This document shows positions 8,617 through 19,832 of a DNA stretch of 64,000 bases, piece after piece; position 1 is the first letter of the stretch, and every line of letters starts with the position of its first letter. The position numbers and the translations under genes were made by a program. A model generated the notes under the pieces. It was not told the origin of the DNA and searched no databases. It saw only the letters and a list, made by a program, of their open reading frames with translations. Source of the stretch: VRUE01 sp963705635. GTDB lineage: Bacteria > Actinomycetota > Thermoleophilia > Solirubrobacterales > 70-9. The stretch is taken from positions 806,001 to 870,000 of the forward strand of contig CAVPKH010000004.1 in NCBI GenBank assembly GCA_963705635.1. Direction: 5' to 3'.

Positions 8617-8656
8617 CTGCTCCTCCGGAGAGCGGCACCGCGTCCGACGGCACCCA

Positions 8657-8672
8657 ACTCGGTCGACCGAGT
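8657..8672. promoter_or_regulatory. 16-bp perfect palindrome upstream of the MlaE operon
   Basis: ACTCGGTCGACCGAGT reads the same on both strands and lies 41 bases upstream of the first permease ATG. Length and symmetry suit a dimeric repressor such as TetR. No cognate regulator is identified. Confidence 0.45.
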
Positions 8673-8700
8673 CTATGCGATGCGCCAGCGGCCGACCGTT

Positions 8701-8773
8701 ACACGACTGTTGAGATCGGGCAAGCCGGGTGGCGGCACACGACTGTTGAGATCGGGCTAACCCGGGTGGCGAC
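8701..8773. repeat. Two-copy tandem direct repeat of about 36 bp
   Basis: Copy 1 starts at 8701 and copy 2 at 8737. Both begin ACACGACTGTTGAGATCGGG and end CCGGGTGGCG plus two bases; they differ by two substitutions and one inserted base. The repeat lies between the divergent MlaE operon and the lipoprotein gene at 8801, so it may be a regulatory site or a simple duplication. Confidence 0.55.
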
Positions 8774-8800
8774 CCCGGCGGCGAGCCCAGAGCCCGTGGT

Positions 8801-9499
8801 ATGTTCCGGCCGCTTTGGGGGGGCATCGCATACACGCTTCGCATACCCGCATCGCGGGCTGGGATCGCGGCTGCCATCGCCGCCGCCCTGGCGCTCTCGA
8901 TCGCGGCCTGCGGCGGTGAATCGTCCTCCGACGCGAACGAGCCGGCGGGGACCTACCGGGTCAAGGTGACCAAGCGCCAGCTTCCCGACCGAGCAGCGGC
9001 TCGGCCAGACCTCGCTGATGCGAGCTCGGCATCCGCAACAGCGGGCGACAAGACGATCCCGGCGCTGACCGTGAACGTCTCGATCGCCGGCAAGGAGGGC
9101 CAGGGCTCCACCCTTCCCTTCGCGATCCGCGACCCCGCAGCCGGAACTCGCCCAGCCGGACCGGCCGGTCTGGGTGCTCGCCGCGCATTACCCGAAATTC
9201 GCCGGCTCCTCGACTCCGGGCGGCGCCGAAACCTCCAACCAGAAGACCTACGACTTCGGCGCAGCTGAAGCCGGGCGCGACCGCGAACGTGGTCTGGAAG
9301 CTGAGCGCGGTGAAGAGCCGGCCACTACACCCTGCTCTACGCGATCGACGCCGGCCTCGGCGGCCAGGTCAAGGCGAAGACCGCCGGGGGAGTCGAACCC
9401 GGGGGCTCCTTCGCCGTGCGGATCAGCTCGGCGCCGCTCAACAAGGAAGTCACCGACCGCGGCGAAGTCGTCGAAAAGCTGGCACAGCGCTCCAAGTAG
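8801..9499 (+). pseudogene. Secreted lipoprotein, disrupted by several frameshifts
   Basis: The start region encodes a signal peptide with a lipobox (ALALSIAACGG, Cys about residue 37). Downstream sequence is coherent only when three frames are combined: VTK then FPTEQRLGQTSLM, LGIRNSGDKTIPALTVNVS, PVWVLAAHYPKFAGSSTPGG, ANVVWKLSAVK, HYTLLYAIDAGLGG, and ending EVVEKLAQRSK before TAG at 9497. The corrected protein would be about 230 residues with a beta-rich, NEAT/Ig-like appearance, but no family is recognised. Indels lie near 8972, 9030, 9045, 9150, 9270 and 9320. It belongs to an indel-dense stretch that probably reflects poor sequence quality. Confidence 0.6.
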
Positions 9500-9510
9500 C
9501 TTTGTCCCCA

Positions 9511-10720
9511 ATGGGACGGCGGGCCGCCTCGAGCATCCTCTGCGCGACGCTGGCGCTGGTCGCGCTGCCCGCCTGCGGCACGGCGCAGCAGCACGAGGAG
9601 GGCAGCGCAGCGGCGCGGCGGCCAGGCGGCGGCATCGCGCTGAAGCGGATCGGCAGCTTCGACAGCCCCACCTACGTCACCGCCGCGCCGGGCTTCCCCC
9701 AAGCTGCTCTTCGTGGTCGAGCAGGCCGGGCAGGGTCGAGGTCCTGCAGCGGCGGCCGCGAGCTGCGCCGTCCCTTCCTCGACATCAGGGGATTGGTCGG
9801 CGACGACGGCGGCGAGCGCGGCCTGCTCTCGATCGCCTTCCCACCCGACTACCCGCAGAGCGGGCGCCTCTACGTCTATTACACGGACGGCGAGGGCAAC
9901 ATCCGCGTCGACGAATTCCACCGCCGCAGCGCCGACCAGGCCGCCCGCGGCTCGCGCCGCGCGGTGATCGAGATCCCCCACCCGGTCAACGCCAACCACA
10001 ACGGCGGCCAGCTGCAGTTCCTCGGTGACCTGCTCTATCTCGGCACGGGCGACGGCGGCTCCGGCGGCGACCCGCCCAACAACGCCCAGAACCAGCGAGA
10101 GCCTGCTGGGCAAGCTGCTGCGCATCGACCCCCGCCCCAGCGGCGGGCGCCCCTACTCGGTGCCGGCCGACAACCCCTTCGTCGGGGGCCCGGGACGCGA
10201 CGAGATCTACAGCCTACGGCCTGCGCAACCCCTTCCGCTTCTCCTTCGACACGACTGACCGCGCGGCAGCCGCGGATCGCAATCGCCGACGTCGGCCAGA
10301 ACCGCTTCGAGGAGCTCGACTACACGACGGTGGCCGCGGCGAGCGGCGCCAACTTCGGCTGGGACGCGCTTCGAGGGCTTCACCGCCCTACACCGAAGAA
10401 AGCGGCGGCACGCCCGACCCCGGCGGCACGACAAAGCCGATCCTGGCCTACAGCCACCGCCGCGACGGCGGCAGCTGCTCGATCATCGGCGGCTACGTGG
10501 TCCAGCGACCCGCGCCTCACCTCCCTGCGCGGCCGCTACGTCTACACCGACTTCTGCTCCGGCCAGCTGCGCAGCCTCGTCCCCCAGCTCGCGGCGAGCG
10601 AGCGACGACCGCCGCCTCGGCCTCGACGTCCGCATCCCCCACCAGCTTCGGCGAAGACGGCCGCGGCCGCGTCTACGTCGGCCTCCCAGGGAGGGCCCGT
10701 GTACCGGCTCGATCTCACGC
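9511..10720 (+). pseudogene. PQQ-type sugar dehydrogenase (soluble glucose/sorbosone dehydrogenase family), frameshifted
   Basis: ATG 9511 begins a lipoprotein signal (ATLALVALPACGTAQ). The following six-bladed propeller family markers are clear: GERGLLSIAFPPDY, GRLYVYYTDGEGN, NHNGGQLQFLGDLLYLGTGDGGSGGDP and SLLGKLLRIDPR, then GLRNPFRFSFD and GRVYVG. NHNGGQL carries the catalytic His of this family, which oxidises sugars outside the membrane. The pieces fall in different frames, with breaks near 9700, 9740, 10100, 10215, 10260, 10370, 10420, 10605 and later. The 3' end is approximate. The breaks look like single-base indels, not decay, because the protein sequence between them is well preserved. 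Confidence 0.75.
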
Positions 10721-10759
10721 TGAGCGGCAGCTGGGAGCGCCGTGCTATGCTGCGCCAGA

Positions 10760-11333
10760 ATGTATCGGTACTTCTTGAGTATAAGAGGGTTTTATCGCAC
10801 TGGCGGTAGCGCTCTCTGCCCTGCTGCTCGCCGCCGGCTGCGGCAGCAGCGGCAGCTCGGCCACCGATGCCGAGGGCAGCGAAGGCAGCAGTGAAGTCAC
10901 CGTGCAAACCGGCTCGCTTTCGAAAGCGGAGTTCATCGAACGAGCCGATGCGATCTGCGAAAGCACCGGAGACAGTTCATCCCGCTCCTTCGAAGCCTTC
11001 AACAGGGAACACCCGGCCGGCTGAATCACCCGCCAGGAAGCTTTCCTGGCTCAACGAAGTGGTCGACACCGTTCTCATGCCGAATCTACGAGAAACAGAT
11101 GGACCAAATGAGCTCCCTGGGGGCCCCCAGCGGCGACGAGGCGCAGATGGCGGCATTCTGTCAATGCGCTGCAAAGGCAGCTGGACGCGATACGCGACAA
11201 CCCGACCCTCTTCGCCAAGACGATCACCCCCTTCGAGGCGGCTGAAGGCAAGGCGAGGCAATACGGCCTGACCGGGTGCGCTGAAAACCTCGAGCTGACG
11301 CGCGAAGCTGAAGTTGCGGCTACTCTTGGCTGA
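10760..11333 (+). pseudogene. Small lipoprotein, frameshifted
   Basis: Residues MYRYFLSIRGF are followed after one frame change by ALAVALSALLLAAGCGSSG, a clear lipobox. The mature part has SLSKAEFIERADAICE, a Ser-Lys-x-x-Phe start seen in actinobacterial lipoproteins, and after several shifts ends TLFAKTITPFEAAEGKARQ and YGLTGCAENLELTREAEVAA before TGA at 11331. Breaks lie near 10795, 10980, 11025, 11090 and 11150. The corrected length is about 190 residues. Function unknown; two Cys in the mature part could form a disulfide. Confidence 0.6.
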
Positions 11334-11364
11334 CCAGCCAAAGGGCCGAGGAAGGGGGTTCCCA

Positions 11365-12958
11365 GTGGAGAGCGGTACTGCCGAGAAGAGCAGTCGAGGC
11401 GATCAACGCGTTCCAACGGCGCAAGCGCTGCCGCGCGCCGGATCACTTCGAGGTCCACAACCCGGCGACTGGAGGCCTAATCGCCACGATCGCGATCGAC
11501 TCGCCCGAGGCCGTCGCCGAGACCGTCGCCCGCGTGCGCGCCAATCAGGCCGAGTGGGAGGCGATCGGAATCGAGGGTCGCTACCACTGGCTCGGCAAGC
11601 TGCGCGACTGGCTGCTCGACAACGCGGAGCGGGTTGCCGACACGATGCAGGCCGAAACCGGCAAGGTCCGCGGCGACACGGCGGCGGACCGGGCATCTAC
11701 CTCACCGACCTGATCAACTTCTACGGGGCCAAGGCGGCTGAAGTTCATCGGCGACGAAAGCGTCCGCCCCCACTCGCCGCTGCTGGCGACGAAGAAGCTC
11801 AGCGTCCAGTACCGGCCATATCCCCGTGGTCGGCGTGATCAGCCCCTGGAACTTCCCTCTGGCGCTGGCGCTCGGCGACGCGATCCCCGCCCTGCAGGCA
11901 GGCGCCGCGGTCGTGGTCAAGCCGTCCGAGTTCACCCCGCTCGGCCTGACCGAGATCGTCAAGGCCTGGAAGGAGGAGATCGGCGCTCCCGACGTGCTTC
12001 GACTGCGTGCACGGAACCGGCGAGACCGGCGGCGCGCTGATCGACAACGTCGACTTCATCCAGTTCACCGGCTCCGATCGGACCGGCCGCAAGGTGATGG
12101 CGCGGGCGGCCGAGACGCTGACCCCGGTCAGCCTCGAGCTCGGCGGCAAGGACCCGATGATCGTGCTCGCCGACGCCGACCTCGATCGCGCCGCCAACGC
12201 CGCGGCCTGGGGCGGGATGATGCAACTCCGGCCAGGTCTGCATCTCGGTCGAGCGGATCTACGTCGAGGAGCCCGCCTACGACGAGTTCGTCGCCAAGCT
12301 GACCGCAGGAGGTCGGCGAGCTTGCGCCAGGGAGCCGACGGCAAGGGCTCCCGAAAAGGACGTCGGCGCGATGACCTCGCCGAACCAGGTCGGCGATCGT
12401 CGAGGATCACGTCAACGACGCGCTCGCCAGCGGCGCCAAGGCGCTGACCGGGGGCAAGAGGGTCGCAGGGCGCCGGCGACTACTTCGAGCCGACCGTCCT
12501 GGTCGACGTCGACCACTCGATGAAGGTGATGCGCGACGAGACCTTCGGCCCGGTGGTCGGGGTGATGAAGGTGCGCGACTCCGAGGAGGCCCTGCGGCTG
12601 GCCAACGACAGCCGCTACGGCCTCGCCGGCTCCGTCTTCGGCGAGAAGGAGCGGGCCGAGCGGGTCGCGCGCCGGGTCGAGGCCGGCGCGGTCAACGTCA
12701 ACGACGTGATCGTCAACTACCTGACGATGGACGTGCCGATGGGCGGCTGGAAGGAGTCGGGGATCGGCTTCCGCCACGGCGAGCACGGGGATCAAGAAGT
12801 ACTGCCGCACCGGAGTCGGTGATCGTGACCCGCTTCAGCGGCAAGCGCGAACCGACCTGGTACCCCTACACCAAGGCCCGCCGAGGCCTGATCGGACGGC
12901 GTCGCCGCAGGCCTTCAACGCCCGCGACATCAAGCGCCGCCTCGGCATGCGCGGCTGA
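11365..12958 (+). pseudogene. NAD(P)-dependent aldehyde dehydrogenase, heavily frameshifted
   Basis: The product is about 530 residues when frames are joined. Family markers run in order: FEVHNPATGG, VVGVISPWNFPLALALGDAI, GAAVVVKPSEFTPL, FTGSDRTGRKVM, SLELGGKDPMIVLADADLD with the general-base Glu, the catalytic Cys in GQVCISVERIYV, and MKVMRDETFGPVVGV near the C-terminus. At least twelve frame changes occur, at about 11400, 11690, 11740, 11815, 11995, 12230, 12305, 12345, 12395, 12465, 12790 and 12890. The GTG start at 11365 follows GAAGGGGG. The succinate-semialdehyde dehydrogenase-like group is likely, but the substrate is unresolved. Confidence 0.8.
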
Positions 12959-13012
12959 GGCCGTGCGCGGGCTGCAGGGGAATTCGGCCTCCCCGGTAGC
13001 CTCTTCAGATTC

Positions 13013-16000
13013 ATGGCCGAGCGTGACTTACATAGCCGCGACCACGCGAGCGCGTCGTCGTCTTCGACGGCGGCATGGGCGCGACCCTGGAGCAGTTCGA
13101 GCTGACCCAGGCGGACTACGGCGGCCTCGAGGGCAAGTGCCACGAGGCGCTGGTGCTGAACCGCCCGGACGTGATCGAGGGCGTCCACGCCTCGATGCTC
13201 GAGGCCGGCGCCGAGGTGGTCGAGACCGACAGCTTCCAGGGCTCGCGGCTGAAGCTCGAAGAGTGGGGCCTGGGCGAGCACACGCTCGAGATCAACGTCA
13301 AGGCCGCCGAGATCGCCCGCAAGGCAGCCGGCGAGGATCGCTTCGTCGCCGGCTCGATCGGGCCAACCGGCTTCCTGCCCGCCTCCACCGACCCGACCCT
13401 GGGGGACATCACCTTCGGCAAGCTGGTCGAGGTCTTCGCCGAGCAGGCGCAGGGGCTGGTCGAAGGCGGCGCCGACCTGATCATCATCGAGACCGCGCAG
13501 GACATCCTCGAGGTCAAGGCGGCGATCTTCGGCGCCCGCGAGGCGTTTGCCGAGACCGGCCGCACGCTGCCGATCCAGACCAGCGTCTCGCTTCTCCCCC
13601 AGGGCGGCAAGATGCTGCTCGGCACCGACATCCAGGCGGTGCTGACGACGCTGGCGCGCACTCGACGTCGACGTGATCGGGCTCAACTGCTCGACCGGGC
13701 CCGAGGACATGCGCGACGCGATCCGCTTCCTCGGCGAGACCAGCCCGCTGCCAGTGCACTGCATCCCCAACGCCGGCCTGCCGCTGCAGGGGCCCGACGG
13801 CGAGACGATCTTCCCCGAAGAGCCCGGAGCCGCTGGCGGCGACGCTGGGCGAGTTCGTCGAGCGCTACGGCGTCGGCATCGTCGGCGGCTGCTGCGGGAC
13901 GACGCCGGAGCACATCGCCGCGATCCGCGAGCGGGTCGGCGGTCGCGTGCCGGCCGAGCGCCCGGGGCCGGGACCGATCGAGGTCTCCTCGATGATGACC
14001 TCCACCCCACTCGTGCAGGAGCCGCGACCGACCCTGGTCGGCGAGCGGGTCAACTCGCAGGGCTCGCGCAAGGCCAAGGAGCTGCTGCTCGCCGACGACT
14101 ACGACGGCCTCGTCCAGGTCGCCGAAGACCAGGTCGAAGGCGGCGCGCACGTGCTCGACGTCTGCGTGGCGCTGACCGAGCGCTCCGACGAGGACGAGCA
14201 GATGAGCGCGGTCGTGAAGCGGGTCTCCCTGACCCAGCCGGCGCCGATCCAGGTCGACTCGACCGAACCGGAGGTGATTCGAAGGCGGCGCTGGAGACAG
14301 ATCCCCGGGCGGGCGATCGTCAACTCGATCAACCTCGAGGCGGGGCGCGACAAGGCCGACGTCGTCGTGCCGCTGGCCAAGGCCCACGGGGCGGCGCTGA
14401 TCGCCCTGACCATCGACGAGGTCGGGATGGCGAAGACGGCCGAGCGCAAGGTCGAGATCGCCAAGCGAATCCGCGAGATCGCCTGCGGCGAGCACGGCCT
14501 CGAGCCCGAGGCGCTGATCTTCGACGCGCTCACCTTCACCCTCACCACCGGTGACGACGGAGTGGAAGCCCTCGGCGGTGGAGACGATCGAGGGGATCCG
14601 CCGGATCAAGGCCGAGATCCCCGGGGTCAAGACCTCGCTCGGCGTCTCCAACGTCTCCTTCGGCGTCTCGCCACGACCGCGGGCGGTCCTCAACTCGGTC
14701 TTCCTCCACCACTGCGTCGAGGCCGGGCTGGACCTGGCGATGGTCAACCCGAACCACATCACGCCCTACAGCGAGATCTCCGACGAGGAGCGCGAGCTGA
14801 CCGACGACCTCGTCTTCAACCGCCGCGATGACGCGCTGGAGCGCTTCATCTCCCACTTCGAGTCCAAGGGCGAGGAGGCGGAGGCCGAGGTCGCCGACCC
14901 GACCGCGGAGATGGAGCCCGAGCAAGCGCTGCACTGGCACATCCTGCGCCGCAAGAAGGACGGCGTCGAGGAGTGGATCGACCGCTCGGTCGAGAAGATC
15001 GGCGCCGTGCCGACGCTCAACAAAGTGCTGCTGCCGGCGATGAAGGAGGTCGGCGACAAGTTCGGCGCCGGCGAACTGATCCTGCCCTTCGTCCTGCAGT
15101 CGGCGGAAGTGATGAAGCGGGCCGTCGCCCAGCTGGAGAACTACCTGGACCGGATCGAGGGTCACACCAAGGGCAAGGTGGTGATCGCCACCGTCTTCGG
15201 CGACGTCCACGACATCGGCAAGTCGCTGGTCAACACGATCCTCACCAACAACGGCTACACGGTGATCGACCTCGGCAAGCAGGTCCCGATCGACACGATC
15301 ATCGAGGCCGCGGTCGAAAACGAGGCCGATGCGATCGGCCTCTCCGCCCTGCTCGTCTCCACCTCCAAGCAGATGCCAGCCTGCATCCAGGAGCTGCACC
15401 AGCGCGGGCTCGAGTTCCCGGTGCTGATCGGAGGGGCGGCGATCAACCGCGACTTCGGCCGCCGCACGCTCTACCCCAAGGGCAAAGAGTCCGACGAGGT
15501 CTACGAGCCGGGGGTCTTCTACTGCAAGGACGCCTTCCAGGGGCTCGACACGATGGACGCGCTGGTCGACGAGCCGGCCCGCGAGGCGCTGGTCGAGCGG
15601 ATCCGGGCCGAGGCCCAGCAGCTGCGCGAGAAGCCGGTGGAGGTCGATACGGGGCCGCCGACCAGCGACGACAGCGTCCGTTCGGCCGCCCGCACCGACG
15701 CGGCGATCCCCGAGCCGCCCTTCCTCGGCGCGCGCGAGATCGCGATCAACCTCGACGACGTCTTCCCCCACCTCGACCGTCACGTCCTCTTCAAGCTTCA
15801 CTGGGGTGGCCGGGGCGTCAAGGGCGAGGCCTGGCGCGAGCTGGTCGAGGGCGGCGGCGAGGAGGAGGGATTCGCGCCGCGGCTGGAGCGGATGTGGCGC
15901 GAGCAGGACTACCTGCACCCGCGGGCTCGGCTCGGCTACTTCCCCTGCAACGCCGACGGCAACGAGCTGATCGTCTTCGACCCCGACGATCACGAGCGTG

Positions 16001-16551
16001 AGCTGGAGCGGCTCGTGTTCCCGCGCCAGCCCCGACATGTCCGCATCTGCCTGGCCGACTTCTTCCGTCCACTCGACGCTGGCGAGCGCGACGTGGTGGC
16101 GCTCCAGGGAGTGACGGTCGGGCCCGAGGTCACCGAGCTGATTGAGCGCCTGGAGAGCGAAGGCGAGTTCGCCGAGCAGCTCTTCGTCCACGGCCTCGGC
16201 GTGCAGGCCGCCGAGGGGCTGGCCGAGTGGCTGCACTCCGAGGTCCGCCGCGAGCTCGGCATCGGGCTCGACCAAGGCCGCCGTTACTCCTGGGGCTATC
16301 CGGCCTGCCCCGACCAGGCCGAGCACGAGAAGGTCTGGCGCCTGCTCGACCTCGAAGAGATTGGCATGACGCTCTCGGACGGCTACGCGGTGACACCAGA
16401 GCAGTCGACGGTGGCAATAGTTGCCCACCATCCACAGGCCGTCTACTTCGGCATGAAGTCGGGCTTCATTCCAGAGGACGGAGCGCCCGACGAGTTGATT
16501 GCCGGCACCGAGCGAGGCGGCGAACCGCTGCCAAGCGAGTCCGCAAAATAG
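13013..16551 (+). CDS. metH: Cobalamin-dependent methionine synthase, 5' third frameshifted
   Basis: Joined frames give about 1,180 residues, close to the 1,200-residue family norm. The order is: homocysteine S-methyltransferase domain (VVFDGGMGATLEQ, VIGLNCSTGP and GGCCGTTPEH with the zinc cysteines); pterin-binding domain (PTLVGERVNSQGSRK to AIVNSINLEAG); B12 cap; B12-binding domain with VFGDVHDIGKSLV, whose His ligates cobalt; and the reactivation domain ending RYSWGYPACPDQ and VAHHPQAVYFGMKSG. The enzyme transfers methyl from methyltetrahydrofolate to homocysteine. Indels lie near 13050, 13661, 13828, 14275, 14300 and 14556; 14551-16551 is one intact frame. The functional residues seen are intact. 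Confidence 0.9.
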
Positions 16552-17116
16552 GGAAATATCAACTGTATTTCACCTGTTTGGGCTGGAATCTTCGCTATTT
16601 GCGCTCTATGCTCTTTCAGCCATGCGGGTTCGTCCCGCAGGCATTGAGTTACGGTTAGCGCCGGGGTCCCTCCTCTCACTTGGGGGCCCCGGCGCGACAT
16701 CCACGTGGGGAGAGCACCGGGGTCTGAGGTCAGCCGGGGGTGCGCGCAAATGCGCGGAGCGGGACGGAGCCGACCGGGCCCCGTCCCAGCACCGCTGCTC
16801 GTCCCCCCTGCTGACGACGTGGGGGGTCGACCTTTGGCTGATTGCCGTGCGTTCCGGCCTTGCCCCAGCCGGAAGTAAGGTTGCCCAACACCCCAGTCCT
16901 TTCGGTCAGCGCCCCTTCACTGCCTGGCTCCCACTCGTGGCCTCGGGTACGCATTGAATAACAGGCCGCCATTTTGCGGTCAAGAGGTACAGATTATTCA
17001 CACCAATACACAATTTTCTGCACGAATTTGTCCGGCTTTTTGCCTGCAAATCCCAGCAAGACAGAGTTGCGCGCGCGCGCTTAGGCGAAAGCGAGTTCCC
17101 ACCTGATGGACGCCCG
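16552..17116. other. 565-base hairpin-rich spacer without a recognised gene
   Basis: No convincing coding frame and no tmRNA, RNase P or SRP signature. Consecutive stems are visible: TGCGGG/CCCGCA (16623-16639), the 13-bp stem at 16658-16695, GCGC/GCGC (about 16742-16755), GGGACGG/CCGTCCC (16761-16787), CCCCCC/GGGGGG (16803-16826) and TTCCGGC/GCCGGAA (16852-16874). The remainder (about 16950-17060) is AT-richer. It may be a structured 3' UTR of metH or a non-coding RNA. Confidence 0.4.
16658..16695. terminator. 13-bp stem hairpin downstream of metH
   Basis: GCGCCGGGGTCCC (16658-16670) pairs with GGGGCCCCGGCGC (16683-16695), with one G-T pair and a 12-base loop. It lies about 106 bases after the metH stop and before the convergent secreted-protein gene, fitting a bidirectional terminator. 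Confidence 0.55.
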
Positions 17117-19832
17117 TTAGCGGGGGGTCTGCTGCTTTTTCTTGCCCTTGCAGGAAGCCTGCAGAGCCGGGTGCAGCGTAACCAGCTTGCCGTTTTGGCC
17201 GGTGAATTTCGCCGTGGCGCGATTGGTGGAAGCGCAGAGGTTGGTCGAGTTGACGATAAGGCCCTTCTTACCGCCCTGCATGTGGAGCGTGAATTCACTG
17301 ACCGGGGCATCGGGAATCTCTTCGAAGGTCGCGCGCAGACCACCGTTGGCGGAATCCACACGTCCGGCGAGGTCAATCTCGATTGGCAGTGAGGCGGGGC
17401 CCTTGAGCGCCATCACCAGGTCCGGCAGCGCGTGGTTGGATGAGCGCAGGTACACCGGGCCTTTCAAGGGCTCGTCGAGGAGTGGTGTCTTGGCCACGGC
17501 AAAGCCGTAGATAGAGCCCGCCGGGCAGGTCTTGGCAGCGAACTGCACCCGAGTACAGATCGTTTTGAAGTGGGAGTTCTCGATGAACTCCGAGCGAGGG
17601 AGGTTGACCGAGGTGGCGCCAATGTTTGCGCCGCCCGCAGGCATCCGCACCTTCGCAGTCAGCTTTGGATGGGCACCCCTATGGGTGGCACCAACGAGGC
17701 GAATGGCGAGCTTGGGCTTGAAGTCGAGCTTCGCGCAGTTGATCGCCTCGAAGGGTGAGCTCGGATGCGCCACGGCGCCCTGCGAGGAGATCACAGTCGC
17801 CTCGGTCGCCTTCGGCGCGCACGAGGTGGGATTCAGCGCAAAACCAGGGCGGTCCAGCTGGACGTTCAGGGTCCGGTATCCGATCGGAATCCCTTCGATC
17901 AGCTGCGGGAGCGGGTCTGTTTTCGCCGTGGCCTGAGCGGTAACCGGATCGACATAGATGGCGGAGCGAACCACTTCGTCACCGAAGTCAAATGGGCCGG
18001 CCTGCTTTGGAACGACGGCGACGATGCTGAGCGGGGCGCCCTTGTACGGGCCAGAGAGATAGACGGCCGTGGGACGCTTGCCCGGCTGGGGCACCCACAG
18101 TGGCGCCGGCCCCGCCCCCACCGCGGCCACGACTTTGCCGATCCGCGAATCCGCCGGGCAGGCGCCGGTCTCAGCGCTCTGCCCCAAGCAGCGAGCGACG
18201 CCGGCGAAGGTGGCGGCAAAGCCCTTTGGAACCGTGATGTCGAAGGATGCGGGGTTCTGTTCACCGTCTTCACGGGTCAGCGTGAACGAGAACTGCGAGT
18301 GCCGGCCCGCGGCCGGATCGACCGTCCCGGCGGAGAGCTTTGGATTGAAGCCGCCGGTGCTGCAGCCTTCGTCGATCGTCATCGGCGTATCGCCGACGAC
18401 GGCGGGGCCAGCCGACCAGGGAATGAATTCGTAGTGCGTGGAGTAGGTGCCGCAGGCCTGGGGGTTGGCGATGGGGGCTCGGAACCCCGACTTGAACAGC
18501 AGCTTCACTTCGCGCACAGGGGCCTGGGGAGCATCGAGGACGATCGATTCGATCTGGCCGCTGGCGCGATCGACGTGAAGCTGGCCCGGCAGCTTCACGT
18601 GGGCGCCGAGATCGTCGGCCACCACCCAGATCCGGAAGGGATTGCCGGGTTCGGGCTCGCGCAGGTAGATCGCGCCCTTCATTCGCCGGGGCAGAGCCGC
18701 TATGTCGAATTCGGTGTCGGCGAGCTTGGACGCATCGGGACATTCAGAGTTGACGCGTTCCTTGAAATGGACCTGCGCCGCGCTGCAGACGCCAAGGCCA
18801 TCGCCGACGGAAGGGTTGGTTGCCAGCCCCTTCGGCAGGGCGATCTTGATGTCACGCATCTGGGCTGGTTCGAGGACTTTGACGCCGTCGGAGGCCGGGA
18901 GCCGGATCGTGATGTCGAGCCCGGTCGGCGCGGCGGCACGACGACTGGTCGGCTCCACGGTCAGGTCTGGACCGAAGGGCAGGCGGTTGCAGCCGCTGAT
19001 CTCGGGAAAGGAGGCTGACTTGAGAGCGAAGCGATCGGGTTCGAGCCAGCTCGAGGCACCGACCCTCATCGAGAGCGGCACTCCGCAGCGGGTCGGGTTG
19101 GTCAAGAAGGGCAAGGCCCGCGAGCCGGGGGGGCGCGCCGGGGACGCCTTGCAACCCAGGAAAGCCTCGCTCGGCGTGCAGCGTTCTTCGTCATGGCTTT
19201 TGTCGGACGGGACGCCCCAGGTGGTGGCTTCAGACCTGATCAGCGTCGCTTCGGTCGGTGGCGTCGGTTATTTCAAGATCGAGGCCATAGTCATCCTCGG
19301 AACGCAACGTTGCATCGATGTAGACGGGGAAGATGCCGGCGATGAAGCCGAGGCGAGCGACGACATCACCACCTGGGGGCTGCATCATGTAGATCGGCTC
19401 CAGGAAGGTGTCTCTGAGCTGGTAGGCGAAGACGTTGGTGAGGCCGACCTGGGAGCCGTTGGGACAGCCACCCCCAGCCTGGTTGAAGGTGGCGAGCTCT
19501 TCGACCGTGCACTGCTGGGGAACCCCCAGCACGTTGGGGTCGCCGATCAGCCCCGGAGGCAGTTCGATCCGCACGTCACGGGTTGGCGCGTATGCGTTCT
19601 TCAGGCCAAAGGCGTTCGGCTGGCTTTTCGGGTCCTTGCTGATCTCGAAGGTAAAATGGAGATCCGGATGCGCACCCGCCTGAGCCGTTGAAAGCGCTGC
19701 TTCAAGCGATTCGACGCCGAAGCACTTCGACCGCGGAGTGAGTTCGCAGGGAGGTTCGGCGGCATCGGCGGAGGCGGCGAAGGCGAGAGCAGCCAGGGCG
19801 GATATCGCCAGCAGCGTCGCGCGGCGGATCAT
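17117..19832 (-). CDS. Large secreted repeat protein, one frameshift
   Basis: ATG 19832 starts a signal peptide (MIRRATLLAISALAALAFAA) and overlaps the upstream gene stop by ATGA. The mature protein, about 900 residues after correction, has recurring beta-sandwich-like units with the pattern P-x-G-(hydrophobic)-x(5-12)-C and the phrase ALPKGLATNPSVG, ITVPKGFAATFAG or ELPPGLIGDPNVL. This suggests three or more homologous domains with disulfides. It ends in a basic tail, ASCKGKKKQQTPR. The frame breaks at 19252-19259, where CGGT is present twice; removing one four-base copy restores ITDAT to EATLIRSEATTWG. Function unknown; surface or extracellular location is inferred from the signal and partner gene. 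Confidence 0.7.

Noticed and set aside
7814..8653. Extended frame making a 545-residue permease
   Set aside because: The extra N-terminus is out-of-frame translation of the first permease; ATG 7813 with ATGA overlap is the real start.
8701..8773. Possible CRISPR array
   Set aside because: Only two adjacent copies with no spacer; a tandem duplication.
17069..17080. GC alternating tract (Z-DNA)
   Set aside because: Six repeats in GC-rich DNA are too common to call functional.
16552..17116. tmRNA, RNase P RNA, SRP RNA or 6S RNA
   Set aside because: None of the conserved core sequences was found on either strand.
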